This document shows positions 1 through 6,081 of a stretch of DNA of 8,098 nucleotides, one piece after another; position 1 is the first letter of the stretch, and the number at the start of each line of letters is the position of its first letter. Source of the DNA: Alphaproteobacteria bacterium (lineage in GTDB: Bacteria > Pseudomonadota > Alphaproteobacteria > Sphingomonadales > Emcibacteraceae); NCBI GenBank assembly GCA_002401545.1, contig NVTJ01000105.1, positions 1 to 8,098 on the forward strand. Direction: 5' to 3'. A model generated the notes under the pieces. The model was not told where the DNA came from, made no database searches, and saw nothing but the letters and a program-made list of their open reading frames with translations. A program made the position numbers and the translations under genes.

Positions 1-975
1 GGATACCAGCTTGCCATCAATGCTTAATATCACATCACCCTGTTCCAATCCGGCCTTGTCCGCCGGGCCACCAGCATAAATATCATCCACCAATATGCCG
101 CCCGGACGGTCAAAGCCAAGGCTTTCCGCTATATCGGAGGTTACCGCCTGCCCGCCGCCGCCAAACCACGGCCTGACAAGCTCACCCCCCATCAGGGCGG
201 ATGAGACAACATGGCGAACCATATTGGCCGGAATGGCAAAACCAATGCCGTTTGAACCACCGGAGCGGGAAAATATTGCCGTATTGATGCCGATCAGCTC
301 GCCGTTCATGCCAATGAGAGCGCCGCCGCTGTTGCCCGGATTAACCGCCGCGTCGGTCTGGATGAAAAACTGATAATCCTGACCACTGACCTGTGTGCGG
401 GCCAGGGCCGATACAATGCCGCTGGTGACCGTCTGGCCTACACCAAAGGGATTGCCGATGGCAAGAACAAGATCGCCGACTTCCACGGTATCAGAATCTG
501 AAAACTTCAATGTTGGCAGCTTTTCGCCGCCGGTATTGATCCGCAGGATGGCAAGGTCCGCCTTTTCATCATCCAGAATGATCTCCGCATCATACTCCCG
601 CCGGTCAGACAGGGCGACGGTGATCTCGTCAGCACCCTCAACCACATGATGATTGGTGACAATCACACCGTCCTCACCGACGATGACGCCGGACCCCAGA
701 GAACGCTGTATACGCTCACGCGGCCTGCCCCCCAGACGGTCCCCAAAGAACCGCTGAAAAAAGGGATCATTGGCAAAGGGTGAATAGCTGCGCGTCCTGA
801 CCACCCGCTTGGTATAAATATTAACAACCGCCGGTGCGGCGCGCTTTACGACCGGGGCATAGGATAACTGCACCTCAATTTTTGAAGAGGGCACTTTTTT
901 ATCTGCGGCCAGTATCTCGCCAGAGGGCAAAAACATAAAAATTGAAAATGAAAGCAGTAATCGGATCAGTTTCAT
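1..975 (-). CDS. HtrA/Do (DegP/DegQ-like) periplasmic serine protease, 3' end cut off by window edge
   Basis: Envelope quality-control protease of the trypsin-like S1C family, which degrades or refolds misfolded periplasmic and outer-membrane proteins. The reading frame was translated by hand from the ATG at 975; 325 residues are present and the frame is still open at base 1. Residues 1-23 form a signal peptide (Lys/Arg start, hydrophobic core, ILA-A cleavage site). The protease domain spans about 35-255 and carries the full catalytic triad: His110 in TNHHVV, Asp140 in ADLAIL and Ser216 in GNSGG. A phenylalanine-rich segment near 72-77 (FFQRFF) lies in the regulatory loop region. A PDZ domain starts near 265, with GGPADKAGL at 302-310 and GDVILSIDG at 313-321, and is truncated by the window. 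Family members usually have 450-500 residues and one or two PDZ domains, so a quarter to a third is missing here. A weak purine-rich site (GAGTGG) precedes the ATG. I cannot tell DegP, DegQ and DegS-type members apart from this part. Confidence 0.95.
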   Translation of the reverse strand, partial: MKLIRLLLSFSIFMFLPSGEILAADKKVPSSKIEVQLSYAPVVKRAAPAVVNIYTKRVVRTRSYSPFANDPFFQRFFGDRLGGRPRERIQRSLGSGVIVGEDGVIVTNHHVVEGADEITVALSDRREYDAEIILDDEKADLAILRINTGGEKLPTLKFSDSDTVEVGDLVLAIGNPFGVGQTVTSGIVSALARTQVSGQDYQFFIQTDAAVNPGNSGGALIGMNGELIGINTAIFSRSGGSNGIGFAIPANMVRHVVSSALMGGELVRPWFGGGGQAVTSDIAESLGFDRPGGILVDDIYAGGPADKAGLEQGDVILSIDGKLVS

Positions 976-991
976 AGAATATTCCACTCAG

Positions 992-1019
992 TTGTTTCTT
1001 TTTCCATATCCCTTATATA
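992..1019 (+). promoter_or_regulatory. Possible promoter for the small lipoprotein gene
   Basis: TTGTTT at 992-997 and TATATA at 1014-1019 are 16 bases apart, a possible sigma-70-type pair lying about 40 bases before the lipoprotein start. The -35 half is poor (only TTG matches well), and the AT-rich box could equally serve the divergent protease gene. This is inference from spacing and consensus only. Confidence 0.25.
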
Positions 1020-1057
1020 GGTTTGTTGGCAAATTATTGAAGACAAATGGCAGAAAT

Positions 1058-1423
1058 ATGAAAGAAATAATAAAATATATCCTCATTCCTTGTATGGTTT
1101 GGAGCCTGACCGCCTGTGACACCCCTGCCATTAGGTCAGCATTATACCAAACCTGTGCCAATATTGCTCTGAGCCGCCTGAAACATCCCAATAGTTTTGA
1201 CACCACCGCAGGAACGGAATGGGCACCCCCGGATGGCCCAACCCATATTGAAATCAAATTCTCCGCATGGAATGATTATAAAGTTCCCATACCCCATAAA
1301 ATTGAATGTATATTTCAAAAAACCAACCATAAAAAACATCCCGTTCTTCTATCCATAAAATGGAACAACCGACCCATCCGGTCACATGAACTGGACTATA
1401 TTCGGGAAAAGTTTGAAAGTTAA
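1058..1423 (+). CDS. Small putative lipoprotein of unknown function
   Basis: A 121-residue protein that I do not recognise. The start at 1058 was chosen because it gives a clean lipoprotein signal: Lys residues at 3 and 6, a hydrophobic stretch, and a lipobox L17-T-A-C20; the longer frame from a TTG at 992 would bury this signal. The lipobox predicts cleavage before Cys20 and lipid anchoring, leaving a mature part of about 100 residues. Asp follows the cysteine; in E. coli that residue retains lipoproteins in the inner membrane, but the rule need not hold here. The mature part has two further cysteines (Cys33 in YQTCANIAL and one in KIECIF), which could form a disulfide, plus a KHPNSFD segment and a Trp/Pro-rich middle. 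It ends on a TAA that overlaps the stop of holC on the other strand. The ribosome binding site is weak. The lipobox is the main support that the gene is real. Confidence 0.7.
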   Translation: MKEIIKYILIPCMVWSLTACDTPAIRSALYQTCANIALSRLKHPNSFDTTAGTEWAPPDGPTHIEIKFSAWNDYKVPIPHKIECIFQKTNHKKHPVLLSIKWNNRPIRSHELDYIREKFES

Positions 1424-1869
1424 GCCTTCTTGCTCCAGCCACCCTGTTCTGTCTGTTGCCAATAGGTCAGCTCATGGCCGGCATCCTGATAGGTTTTCCA
1501 GCGCACTCTTGCCGCTGAAACCGCCTGCGTGTCTGTGCCGTCGAATATTTCCAGACAACGGTCATATTTATCCAGGTCATGGGATTCCATACTATCCACC
1601 AACACAAGCACCGAGGCCCCGGCGGGATTCTCATCGCCTGTGGTCAGATATAGGGGCTGCTGGTCGCAAAATTTGCTTTTCATGGTGCCGTGAGGCAGGA
1701 AACTTTGTTTGTTAAAGCACCAGAGGGCATCATTCAGCTCACTCATATGATCTTCCGATCCCACCTTGATAACTGCCTTCAGACCAGCCCCCTGCACCTT
1801 TTCCAGCAACTTGGGCAAGGCGCTCGACAATGGCATATGCAACAGGTGATAAAAGCTGATATTGGTCAT
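1420..1869 (-). CDS. holC: DNA polymerase III subunit chi
   Basis: Accessory subunit of the clamp-loader complex; in E. coli chi pairs with psi (HolD) and contacts single-strand binding protein during replication. The 149-residue product matches the family's usual length (147 in E. coli). Visible signatures are ALW at 48-50, SFLPHG at 56-61, a hydrophobic strand SVLVLVD at 86-92, EIFDG at 107-111, ARVRWKTY at 120-127, and the C-terminal GHELTYWQQ and GGW (131-145). It starts at the ATG at 1869 without a strong Shine-Dalgarno sequence and lies downstream of pepA on the same strand, separated by 293 bases that hold the repeat cluster. pepA-holC is a common pairing in alphaproteobacteria. No intrinsic terminator with a U-run on this strand is visible between the two, so co-transcription is plausible. 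Its stop codon overlaps that of the convergent lipoprotein gene. Confidence 0.95.
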   Translation of the reverse strand: MTNISFYHLLHMPLSSALPKLLEKVQGAGLKAVIKVGSEDHMSELNDALWCFNKQSFLPHGTMKSKFCDQQPLYLTTGDENPAGASVLVLVDSMESHDLDKYDRCLEIFDGTDTQAVSAARVRWKTYQDAGHELTYWQQTEQGGWSKKA

Positions 1870-1891
1870 TCTGGTTTTCTTTTTATTGCTG

Positions 1892-1904
1892 GGGCCACAG
1901 ACCC
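1892..1904 (-). other. Hairpin next to repeat copy 1
   Basis: Read on the minus strand, GGGTC-TGT-GGCCC forms a 5-bp stem with a 3-base loop, one pair being G-U. That wobble pair exists only in minus-strand RNA; the plus strand would have a C-A mismatch. It occupies the same place relative to repeat copy 1 as the stronger hairpins beside copies 2 and 3. Confidence 0.4.
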
Positions 1905-1938
1905 TCCTCGTATTAACTCGGGCGGCCCTTGGCCTTGC
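1904..1938. repeat. Intergenic repeat copy 1 (short form, 35 bases)
   Basis: Identical over 35 bases to the beginning of copies 2 and 3, running from CTCCTCGTATTAACT to CCTTGGCCTTGC on the plus strand. It lacks the 22-base extension with the AGCCC/GGGCT hairpin; a T-rich stretch follows at 1942-1948 instead. It contains the small hairpin GGCC-CTT-GGCC. It lies directly upstream of the holC start, on the side of the presumed leader. Confidence 0.9.
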
Positions 1939-1954
1939 TGGTTTTTTTATTGAG

Positions 1955-1970
1955 GGGGGATAACTCCCCC
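1955..1970. other. GGGGGA/TCCCCC hairpin between copies 1 and 2
   Basis: A perfect 6-bp inverted repeat, GGGGGA and TCCCCC, around the loop TAAC. The same hairpin recurs at 2071-2085 with loop TAC, in the matching position between copies 2 and 3. No U-run follows on either strand, so it is not a typical intrinsic terminator. Confidence 0.75.
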
Positions 1971-1997
1971 GTGCCCCATTTAAATTATGGGAGGCAC
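1971..1997. other. GTGCC/GGCAC hairpin before copy 2
   Basis: GTGCC-CCAT at 1971-1979 pairs with ATGG (1987-1990) and GGCAC (1993-1997), with a 2-base bulge (GA) and a 7-base AT loop. It is the counterpart of the GCGCC/GGCGC hairpin at 2086-2098; the second pair of the stem is T-A here and C-G there. Confidence 0.7.
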
Positions 1998-2002
1998 TCC
2001 CC

Positions 2003-2059
2003 CTCCTCGTATTAACTCGGGCGGCCCTTGGCCTTGCCTCAGCCCATTAAGGGCTTCGG
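2003..2059. repeat. Intergenic repeat copy 2 (full form, 57 bases)
   Basis: Identical over 57 bases to copy 3; its first 35 bases also match copy 1. It starts 99 bases after copy 1. It contains two short inverted repeats: GGCC-CTT-GGCC and AGCCC-ATTAA-GGGCT (2041-2055). It lies in the pepA-holC gap and is probably transcribed on the minus strand with these genes. Confidence 0.92.
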
Positions 2060-2070
2060 CTATTATTTGT

Positions 2071-2085
2071 GGGGGATACTCCCCC
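2071..2085. other. GGGGGA/TCCCCC hairpin between copies 2 and 3
   Basis: A perfect 6-bp inverted repeat with a 3-base loop (TAC), the same element as at 1955-1970 but one base shorter in the loop. It marks the start of the spacer structure shared by both intervals between repeats. Confidence 0.75.
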
Positions 2086-2098
2086 GCGCCGTGGGCGC
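2086..2098. other. GCGCC/GGCGC hairpin before copy 3
   Basis: A perfect 5-bp stem GCGCC-GTG-GGCGC directly after the preceding hairpin and just before copy 3. Compared with 1971-1997, the sequence differs but the pairing is kept by a C-G to T-A change at the second pair. Confidence 0.7.
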
Positions 2099-2103
2099 TC
2101 CCA

Positions 2104-2160
2104 CTCCTCGTATTAACTCGGGCGGCCCTTGGCCTTGCCTCAGCCCATTAAGGGCTTCGG
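2104..2160. repeat. Intergenic repeat copy 3 (full form, 57 bases)
   Basis: Identical to copy 2 over 57 bases and 101 bases further on. Its outer end lies 2 bases from the pepA stop codon, so the AGCCC/GGGCT hairpin would form at the very 3' end of the pepA message. No U-run follows the stem on the minus strand, so it is not a standard terminator, although it could slow 3' decay of the message as REP-type elements do (inference). Confidence 0.92.
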
Positions 2161-2162
2161 TA

Positions 2163-3656
2163 CTAATCCTCGTAGTTATTACGTACCAATTGATCCAGAA
2201 GCCTGACACCGTATCCAGTGGCCCCCCGGTCAGCCACGTCTGAGCTTTCGGTTTTCCACGCGGTTCCGGCAATATCAATATGCACCCACGGCACATCATT
2301 GACAAAGCGCTGCAAAAATTGTGCGGCGGTAATACTGCCAGCATATTTGCCGCCGACATTTTTCATATCGGCAATCTTTGAATCAATCATCTTGTCATAG
2401 ACCTTGCCCATGGGCATCCGCCATACCGGTTCATCCACCTCTTTACCGGCCTTGGTCAGATTCTGGCACAGCTCATCATTGTTGGAGAATATCCCGGCAT
2501 ATTCATGAGCCAGTGCCACCAGCATCGCCCCGGTCAGGGTCGCAAGATCAATGATAAATTTCGGTTTAAAACGGTCCTGTGTATACCAGAGCGCATCCGC
2601 AAGAACCAGACGCCCCTCCGCATCCGTATTGATCACTTCAATGGTCTGGCCCGACATGCTGGTCACCACATCACCGGGGCGCTGGGCCGTGCTTGACGGC
2701 ATATTTTCCACCAGAGCCACGACCCCGACGGCATTAACCCGGGCATTGCGCCCGGCCAGCGCCATCATGGCCCCAACCACAGCAGCAGACCCGCCCATAT
2801 CGAATTTCATATCCTCCATCCCCGCCCCCGGTTTCAGGGAAATGCCGCCGGTATCAAAAGTAACCCCCTTACCAACGAAGGCGACCGGCTGCTCATCCTC
2901 ATTTTCCGAGCCGTTCCAGTGCATGATCACCATATGGGATTCGCACGCACTGCCCTGCCCCACACCCAGCAACGCCTCCATGCCCAATTCTTCCATCTCA
3001 TCTTCGGTCAGCACTTCCACATCAATGCCAAGGTCGGATAATTCCTTGATTTTCTCAGCGTAACTTTCCGGATATATCACGTTGCCTGGCTCCGTCACCA
3101 GATCACGGGCAAATAAAACACCATCAGCAATACGGTCCAGTTCGGCAAAGAGTTTTTCAGCATTGATGACCGCAGAGGTCATGATTGAAACCCCGGTCAC
3201 TGATGGTTTTTTGCTGTCTGCCTCCCTGGTAAAATATTTATCAAAGCGGAACCGGCGCAGGCGGATACCATAAGCCAGATGGGCGGCAAATTCAGCACCG
3301 GAAATATTGGCCTTTTTCGGCGTATCTGCGGCAATGGAAATAGTTTCATCACCGGAAGACATCAGCCTGGCTATTATTTTCCCGCCGATTCTCTGCACGC
3401 CAACTTCATCAAGCTCAGCCTCGTCCCCAAGCCCCACAACCAGAACACGATTGATATGCAGACCCGCCGGTGCCACAAGATCAATGATCTGGCCTGATTT
3501 TCCCTCGAAATGACCAACCTCCATGGCGCGGCTGACAAGCCCTTCGCATATTTTATCAATTTTTTCTGCTGTTGCCGACAACTGCCTGTCTGTGTAAACA
3601 AACACCATATGAGCATCGCAAGTGGGAAGGGTGTTTTTGATAAAGTTAATATTCAT
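2163..3656 (-). CDS. pepA: Leucyl aminopeptidase (M17 family, cytosol aminopeptidase)
   Basis: Cytosolic two-metal exopeptidase that removes N-terminal residues from peptides and usually forms a hexamer. The ATG at 3656 is chosen: it gives 497 residues (E. coli PepA has 503) and has a good GAGG site 5 bases upstream. An in-frame TTG at 3677 would add seven residues but lies outside that ribosome site. The poorly conserved N-terminal domain (about 1-165) is followed by the catalytic domain. GKGVTFDTGG supplies metal ligands Lys263 and Asp268, KFDMGG supplies Asp286, and the signature NTDAEGRL (343-350) supplies Asp345, Glu347 and the catalytic Arg349; the catalytic Lys275 lies in ISLKPG. All active-site residues are present. 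In E. coli this protein also binds DNA in site-specific recombination and pyrimidine control; nothing here shows whether that applies. It diverges from lptD and precedes holC. Confidence 0.97.
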   Translation of the reverse strand: MNINFIKNTLPTCDAHMVFVYTDRQLSATAEKIDKICEGLVSRAMEVGHFEGKSGQIIDLVAPAGLHINRVLVVGLGDEAELDEVGVQRIGGKIIARLMSSGDETISIAADTPKKANISGAEFAAHLAYGIRLRRFRFDKYFTREADSKKPSVTGVSIMTSAVINAEKLFAELDRIADGVLFARDLVTEPGNVIYPESYAEKIKELSDLGIDVEVLTEDEMEELGMEALLGVGQGSACESHMVIMHWNGSENEDEQPVAFVGKGVTFDTGGISLKPGAGMEDMKFDMGGSAAVVGAMMALAGRNARVNAVGVVALVENMPSSTAQRPGDVVTSMSGQTIEVINTDAEGRLVLADALWYTQDRFKPKFIIDLATLTGAMLVALAHEYAGIFSNNDELCQNLTKAGKEVDEPVWRMPMGKVYDKMIDSKIADMKNVGGKYAGSITAAQFLQRFVNDVPWVHIDIAGTAWKTESSDVADRGATGYGVRLLDQLVRNNYED

Positions 3657-3676
3657 TGTTGCCTCAATTATGTCCA

Positions 3677-3700
3677 AGTATCACTATAGTGACTGATACT
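3677..3700. promoter_or_regulatory. Overlapping palindromes upstream of pepA, possible operator
   Basis: TCACTATAGTGA at 3681-3692 is a perfect 12-base palindrome. It is enclosed by AGTATCA (3677-3683) and TGATACT (3694-3700), a perfect 7-base inverted repeat whose centre is shifted by two bases. The site lies 20-44 bases upstream of the pepA start and about 110 bases before lptD. On the pepA strand it contains TATAGT, which could be a -10 box. Symmetry of this kind fits a dimeric regulator binding site; the regulator is unknown. Confidence 0.5.
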
Positions 3701-3810
3701 GCTGTAAATGTCATTGTGCAAGTGCAAAATCCTGCCCGTTTCCGGACTATTTTACGTCTGCGGTCAAATAACTGTAGGCAATAAAAAGAAAATTATGTAA
3801 ATAACGCTAT

Positions 3811-6006
3811 ATGGGAAGAAAAATAATCCTCGCCAGCCTGTTATCAGGCACATTGTTATTGCTATCTTCACCGAACAGCCTGTCCTTTGACGATGCGCTG
3901 ACCGGTGGCGGATTATCCACACCGCAGGAAAATATCAAATTCTCCGCAAACCAGATCGAATATGACAGCGTCAAGGGCCTGATGGTCGCCACCGGCGATG
4001 TTACTTTATATCAGGATGATAATATCCTTAAAGCCGATAAAGTCGTCTTTGACCGTAACAGCCAGGAAGTAAAGGCCAGCGGCAATATAACCCTTCGTGA
4101 TAAAAACGGTAATATCATGTTTATGGAGGAAATGACCCTGACAGAAGGCCTCAGGGACGGTTTTATCCGTAATGTCAGGGTATTATTTTCCGATGACGGT
4201 CACCTTGTGGCGCAGGAGGGCACGCGTAAAGATGGCCGGACAACCTTTAAAAAGGCCGCCTATTCCCCCTGCAAGACCTGTAACAAGGACGGAATGAGAA
4301 AACCATTGTGGCAGATCCGGGCAGATGTCATCACCCATGATGAAAAAGATAAAGTCACCAGATATAAAAACGTTATACTCGAAGTCGCCGGAATACCGAT
4401 TTTCTATACGCCATATTTTTCCCACCCGGACCCGTCGGTTCATTCCGCTTCGGGTTTCCTCACACCGGAATTTTCCACCTCATCGGAACTGGGAATTAAT
4501 GTAACCATACCCTATTATTTCAGCCTGGCACCGGATAAAGACATTACCCTGGAACCTTTGATCACCTCAAAAGAGGGTGTTGTCATGGCCGGAACATATC
4601 GCCAGCATACCGGGAATGGCCAGTTCTTTATCAAAGGCTCCGCCACCAATGCCATTGACCGGGACGTTAACCAGATTGATACCGGTGGCCGCGAGGTCCG
4701 GGGCCATATTTTTTCCGGCGGTAAATTTGATCTGGACAGCCTCAAACTGATCAGCGGCAAATGGCAATGGGACTATGACCTGCGCTGGGTCAGCGATGAT
4801 ACCTACCTCAGACGTTATTATCAGGATCGTTCCGATGTTCTGGCGAGCCATGCAAAGATCGAAAATTTCACGGGGCGAAGCTATTTTACCGCAGGCGTTT
4901 ATGCTTTTCAGGGGCTTGACGAAGAAGATGACAGCGCCACAACCGGCCATGCCCTGCCCGCTTTAAACCTGAATATTATTTCCACACCCGGCAAATGGGG
5001 TAACCAGTTTACCATTGATGCCAGCGCCGTGGCAATTGCCCGGACCGATGGCTTGAATTCGCAGCGCATGAGCTTTGAAGGGGCGTGGAAACTGCCGCTG
5101 AAAACCAGCCTTGGTGATTTTTATACCTTTACCGCAAGCCTGCGCGGGGACGTCTTTCACGTCAGTTCTGCGGAAAAGCAGGACCAGCCCATCCACGGCG
5201 GGGAAAATGGCACCATTAGCAGAATTTTACCCAAATTCGCCATCGACTGGAAGTTGCCTTTCATCAAAAACGGTGCCTCGACACAACAGATAATAGAGCC
5301 TTTGGTTTCGCTTATTGTGGCGCCGAATAATAAAAACTCCGACAGCATCGTCAATGAAGACAGCCGCAATTTTGAATTTGACGAAAATAATCTGTTCAGT
5401 CACGACCGCTATAACGGTTATGATAAATGGGAATCCGGGACAAGGGTCACTTATGGCCTGCGTTACACCCTTTATGCCGGACAGACGACCGTCATTGGCA
5501 CCATTGGACAAAGCTTTCGCTTTCAATCGGCGGAAACATTTCCTGTCGGATCAGGCTTTGAAGGAAAATCCTCTGATATTGTCGGTCGGCTGGATGTGAC
5601 CTTTGGCGATTATATTGACTATATCCACCGTTTCAGGCTGGATAAAAACAGCCTCAGCCTGCGCCGCAATGAAATGATCCTGTCCGGTGGCACCAAAAAA
5701 GTCAGGATTTCCTTTCGCCTCCTGGATCTTAACAGGGACTCCACTGACCTCACCAATACAGCACTTGAAAACAGCAAAGAACTGGGAACCGGATTTCAAT
5801 ATCTGGTTAACGACCGCTGGACTCTTCACGGAAGCTGGATCCATGATCTTCTTAATAATGACACAATTTCCTATGATGCTGGTATCAAATTCAAAAATGA
5901 ATGTCTGGAATTCGGTTTGGGCTTTGAACGGCGACTGACATCAGACCGGGATATTACACCGTCAAGTACAATCCACCTGAGGCTGGTGCTAAAACACCTG
6001 GGATAA
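3811..6006 (+). CDS. lptD: LPS-assembly protein LptD, outer-membrane beta-barrel
   Basis: Outer-membrane component of the lipopolysaccharide transport bridge; together with lipoprotein LptE it inserts LPS into the outer leaflet. The product has 731 residues (E. coli: 784). Residues 1-25 resemble a signal peptide. Residues about 42-150 form the periplasmic LptA/OstA-like beta-jellyroll (FSANQIEYD, ATGDVTLYQDDNILKADKVVFD). YSPCKTC (151-157), PLWQIRAD (165-172) and the GIPIFYTPYFSHPDP and SGFLTPEF segments mark the transition to the barrel, which fills the rest as alternating aromatic strands and ends in LRLVLKHLG. Only three cysteines are present: 154, 157 and 698. The start is the first ATG after an in-frame stop at 3802-3804 and has no clear Shine-Dalgarno sequence. 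It heads an lptD-surA-pdxA cluster; the lptF/lptG genes often found just upstream are absent. Confidence 0.97.
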   Translation: MGRKIILASLLSGTLLLLSSPNSLSFDDALTGGGLSTPQENIKFSANQIEYDSVKGLMVATGDVTLYQDDNILKADKVVFDRNSQEVKASGNITLRDKNGNIMFMEEMTLTEGLRDGFIRNVRVLFSDDGHLVAQEGTRKDGRTTFKKAAYSPCKTCNKDGMRKPLWQIRADVITHDEKDKVTRYKNVILEVAGIPIFYTPYFSHPDPSVHSASGFLTPEFSTSSELGINVTIPYYFSLAPDKDITLEPLITSKEGVVMAGTYRQHTGNGQFFIKGSATNAIDRDVNQIDTGGREVRGHIFSGGKFDLDSLKLISGKWQWDYDLRWVSDDTYLRRYYQDRSDVLASHAKIENFTGRSYFTAGVYAFQGLDEEDDSATTGHALPALNLNIISTPGKWGNQFTIDASAVAIARTDGLNSQRMSFEGAWKLPLKTSLGDFYTFTASLRGDVFHVSSAEKQDQPIHGGENGTISRILPKFAIDWKLPFIKNGASTQQIIEPLVSLIVAPNNKNSDSIVNEDSRNFEFDENNLFSHDRYNGYDKWESGTRVTYGLRYTLYAGQTTVIGTIGQSFRFQSAETFPVGSGFEGKSSDIVGRLDVTFGDYIDYIHRFRLDKNSLSLRRNEMILSGGTKKVRISFRLLDLNRDSTDLTNTALENSKELGTGFQYLVNDRWTLHGSWIHDLLNNDTISYDAGIKFKNECLEFGLGFERRLTSDRDITPSSTIHLRLVLKHLG

Positions 6007-6014
6007 TTTGCCTT

Positions 6015-6043
6015 TTGATTTTTCAGATAATTACCCTTATACA
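6015..6043 (+). promoter_or_regulatory. Possible internal promoter ahead of surA
   Basis: TTGATT (6015-6020) and TATACA (6038-6043) are separated by 17 bases, each matching 4 of 6 consensus positions; an alternative -10, TACAAT, lies at 6040-6045. It falls within the 75-base lptD-surA gap and could give surA and pdxA expression independent of lptD. The matches are modest in an AT-rich stretch, so this is tentative. Confidence 0.3.
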
Positions 6044-6065
6044 ATATATCACAAAATTTAAGGGT
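6033..6065 (+). other. Inverted repeat in the lptD-surA gap
   Basis: ACCCTTA (6033-6039) and TAAGGGT (6059-6065) form a perfect 7-bp stem around a 19-base AT-rich loop, ending 6 bases before the AAGG ribosome site of surA. No U-run follows, so it is not an intrinsic terminator. It may be a leader structure or a protein site; it overlaps the tentative -10 box. Confidence 0.4.
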
Positions 6066-6081
6066 TTGATCAAGGTTAGCT

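Noticed and set aside
95..649. Plus-strand reading frames of 92 and 84 codons
   Set aside because: They are shadows of the serine protease gene on the minus strand, which has the full catalytic triad and signal peptide.
992..1057. TTG start of the lipoprotein gene at 992
   Set aside because: It would place 22 residues before the signal peptide and hide the lipobox; the ATG at 1058 gives a standard lipoprotein precursor.
1924..1948. Intrinsic terminator on the plus strand (GGCC hairpin followed by seven T)
   Set aside because: The stem has only 4 bp and is separated from the T-run by 7 bases, and the nearest plus-strand gene ends 500 bases upstream.
1904..2160. CRISPR array
   Set aside because: Only three copies, of unequal length (35 and 57 bases). 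The intervals contain the same hairpins instead of unrelated spacers, and no cas genes are near.
2551..3063. A 170-codon plus-strand reading frame
   Set aside because: It lies wholly within pepA on the opposite strand, is Ser/Thr/Pro-rich as expected for an antisense shadow, and shows no domain.
3657..3677. TTG start of pepA at 3677
   Set aside because: The GAGG ribosome site is correctly spaced for the ATG at 3656 and would lie inside the coding region if TTG were used.
4567..4950. A 127-codon minus-strand reading frame
   Set aside because: It is antisense to the beta-barrel part of lptD and shows no recognisable motif or ribosome site.
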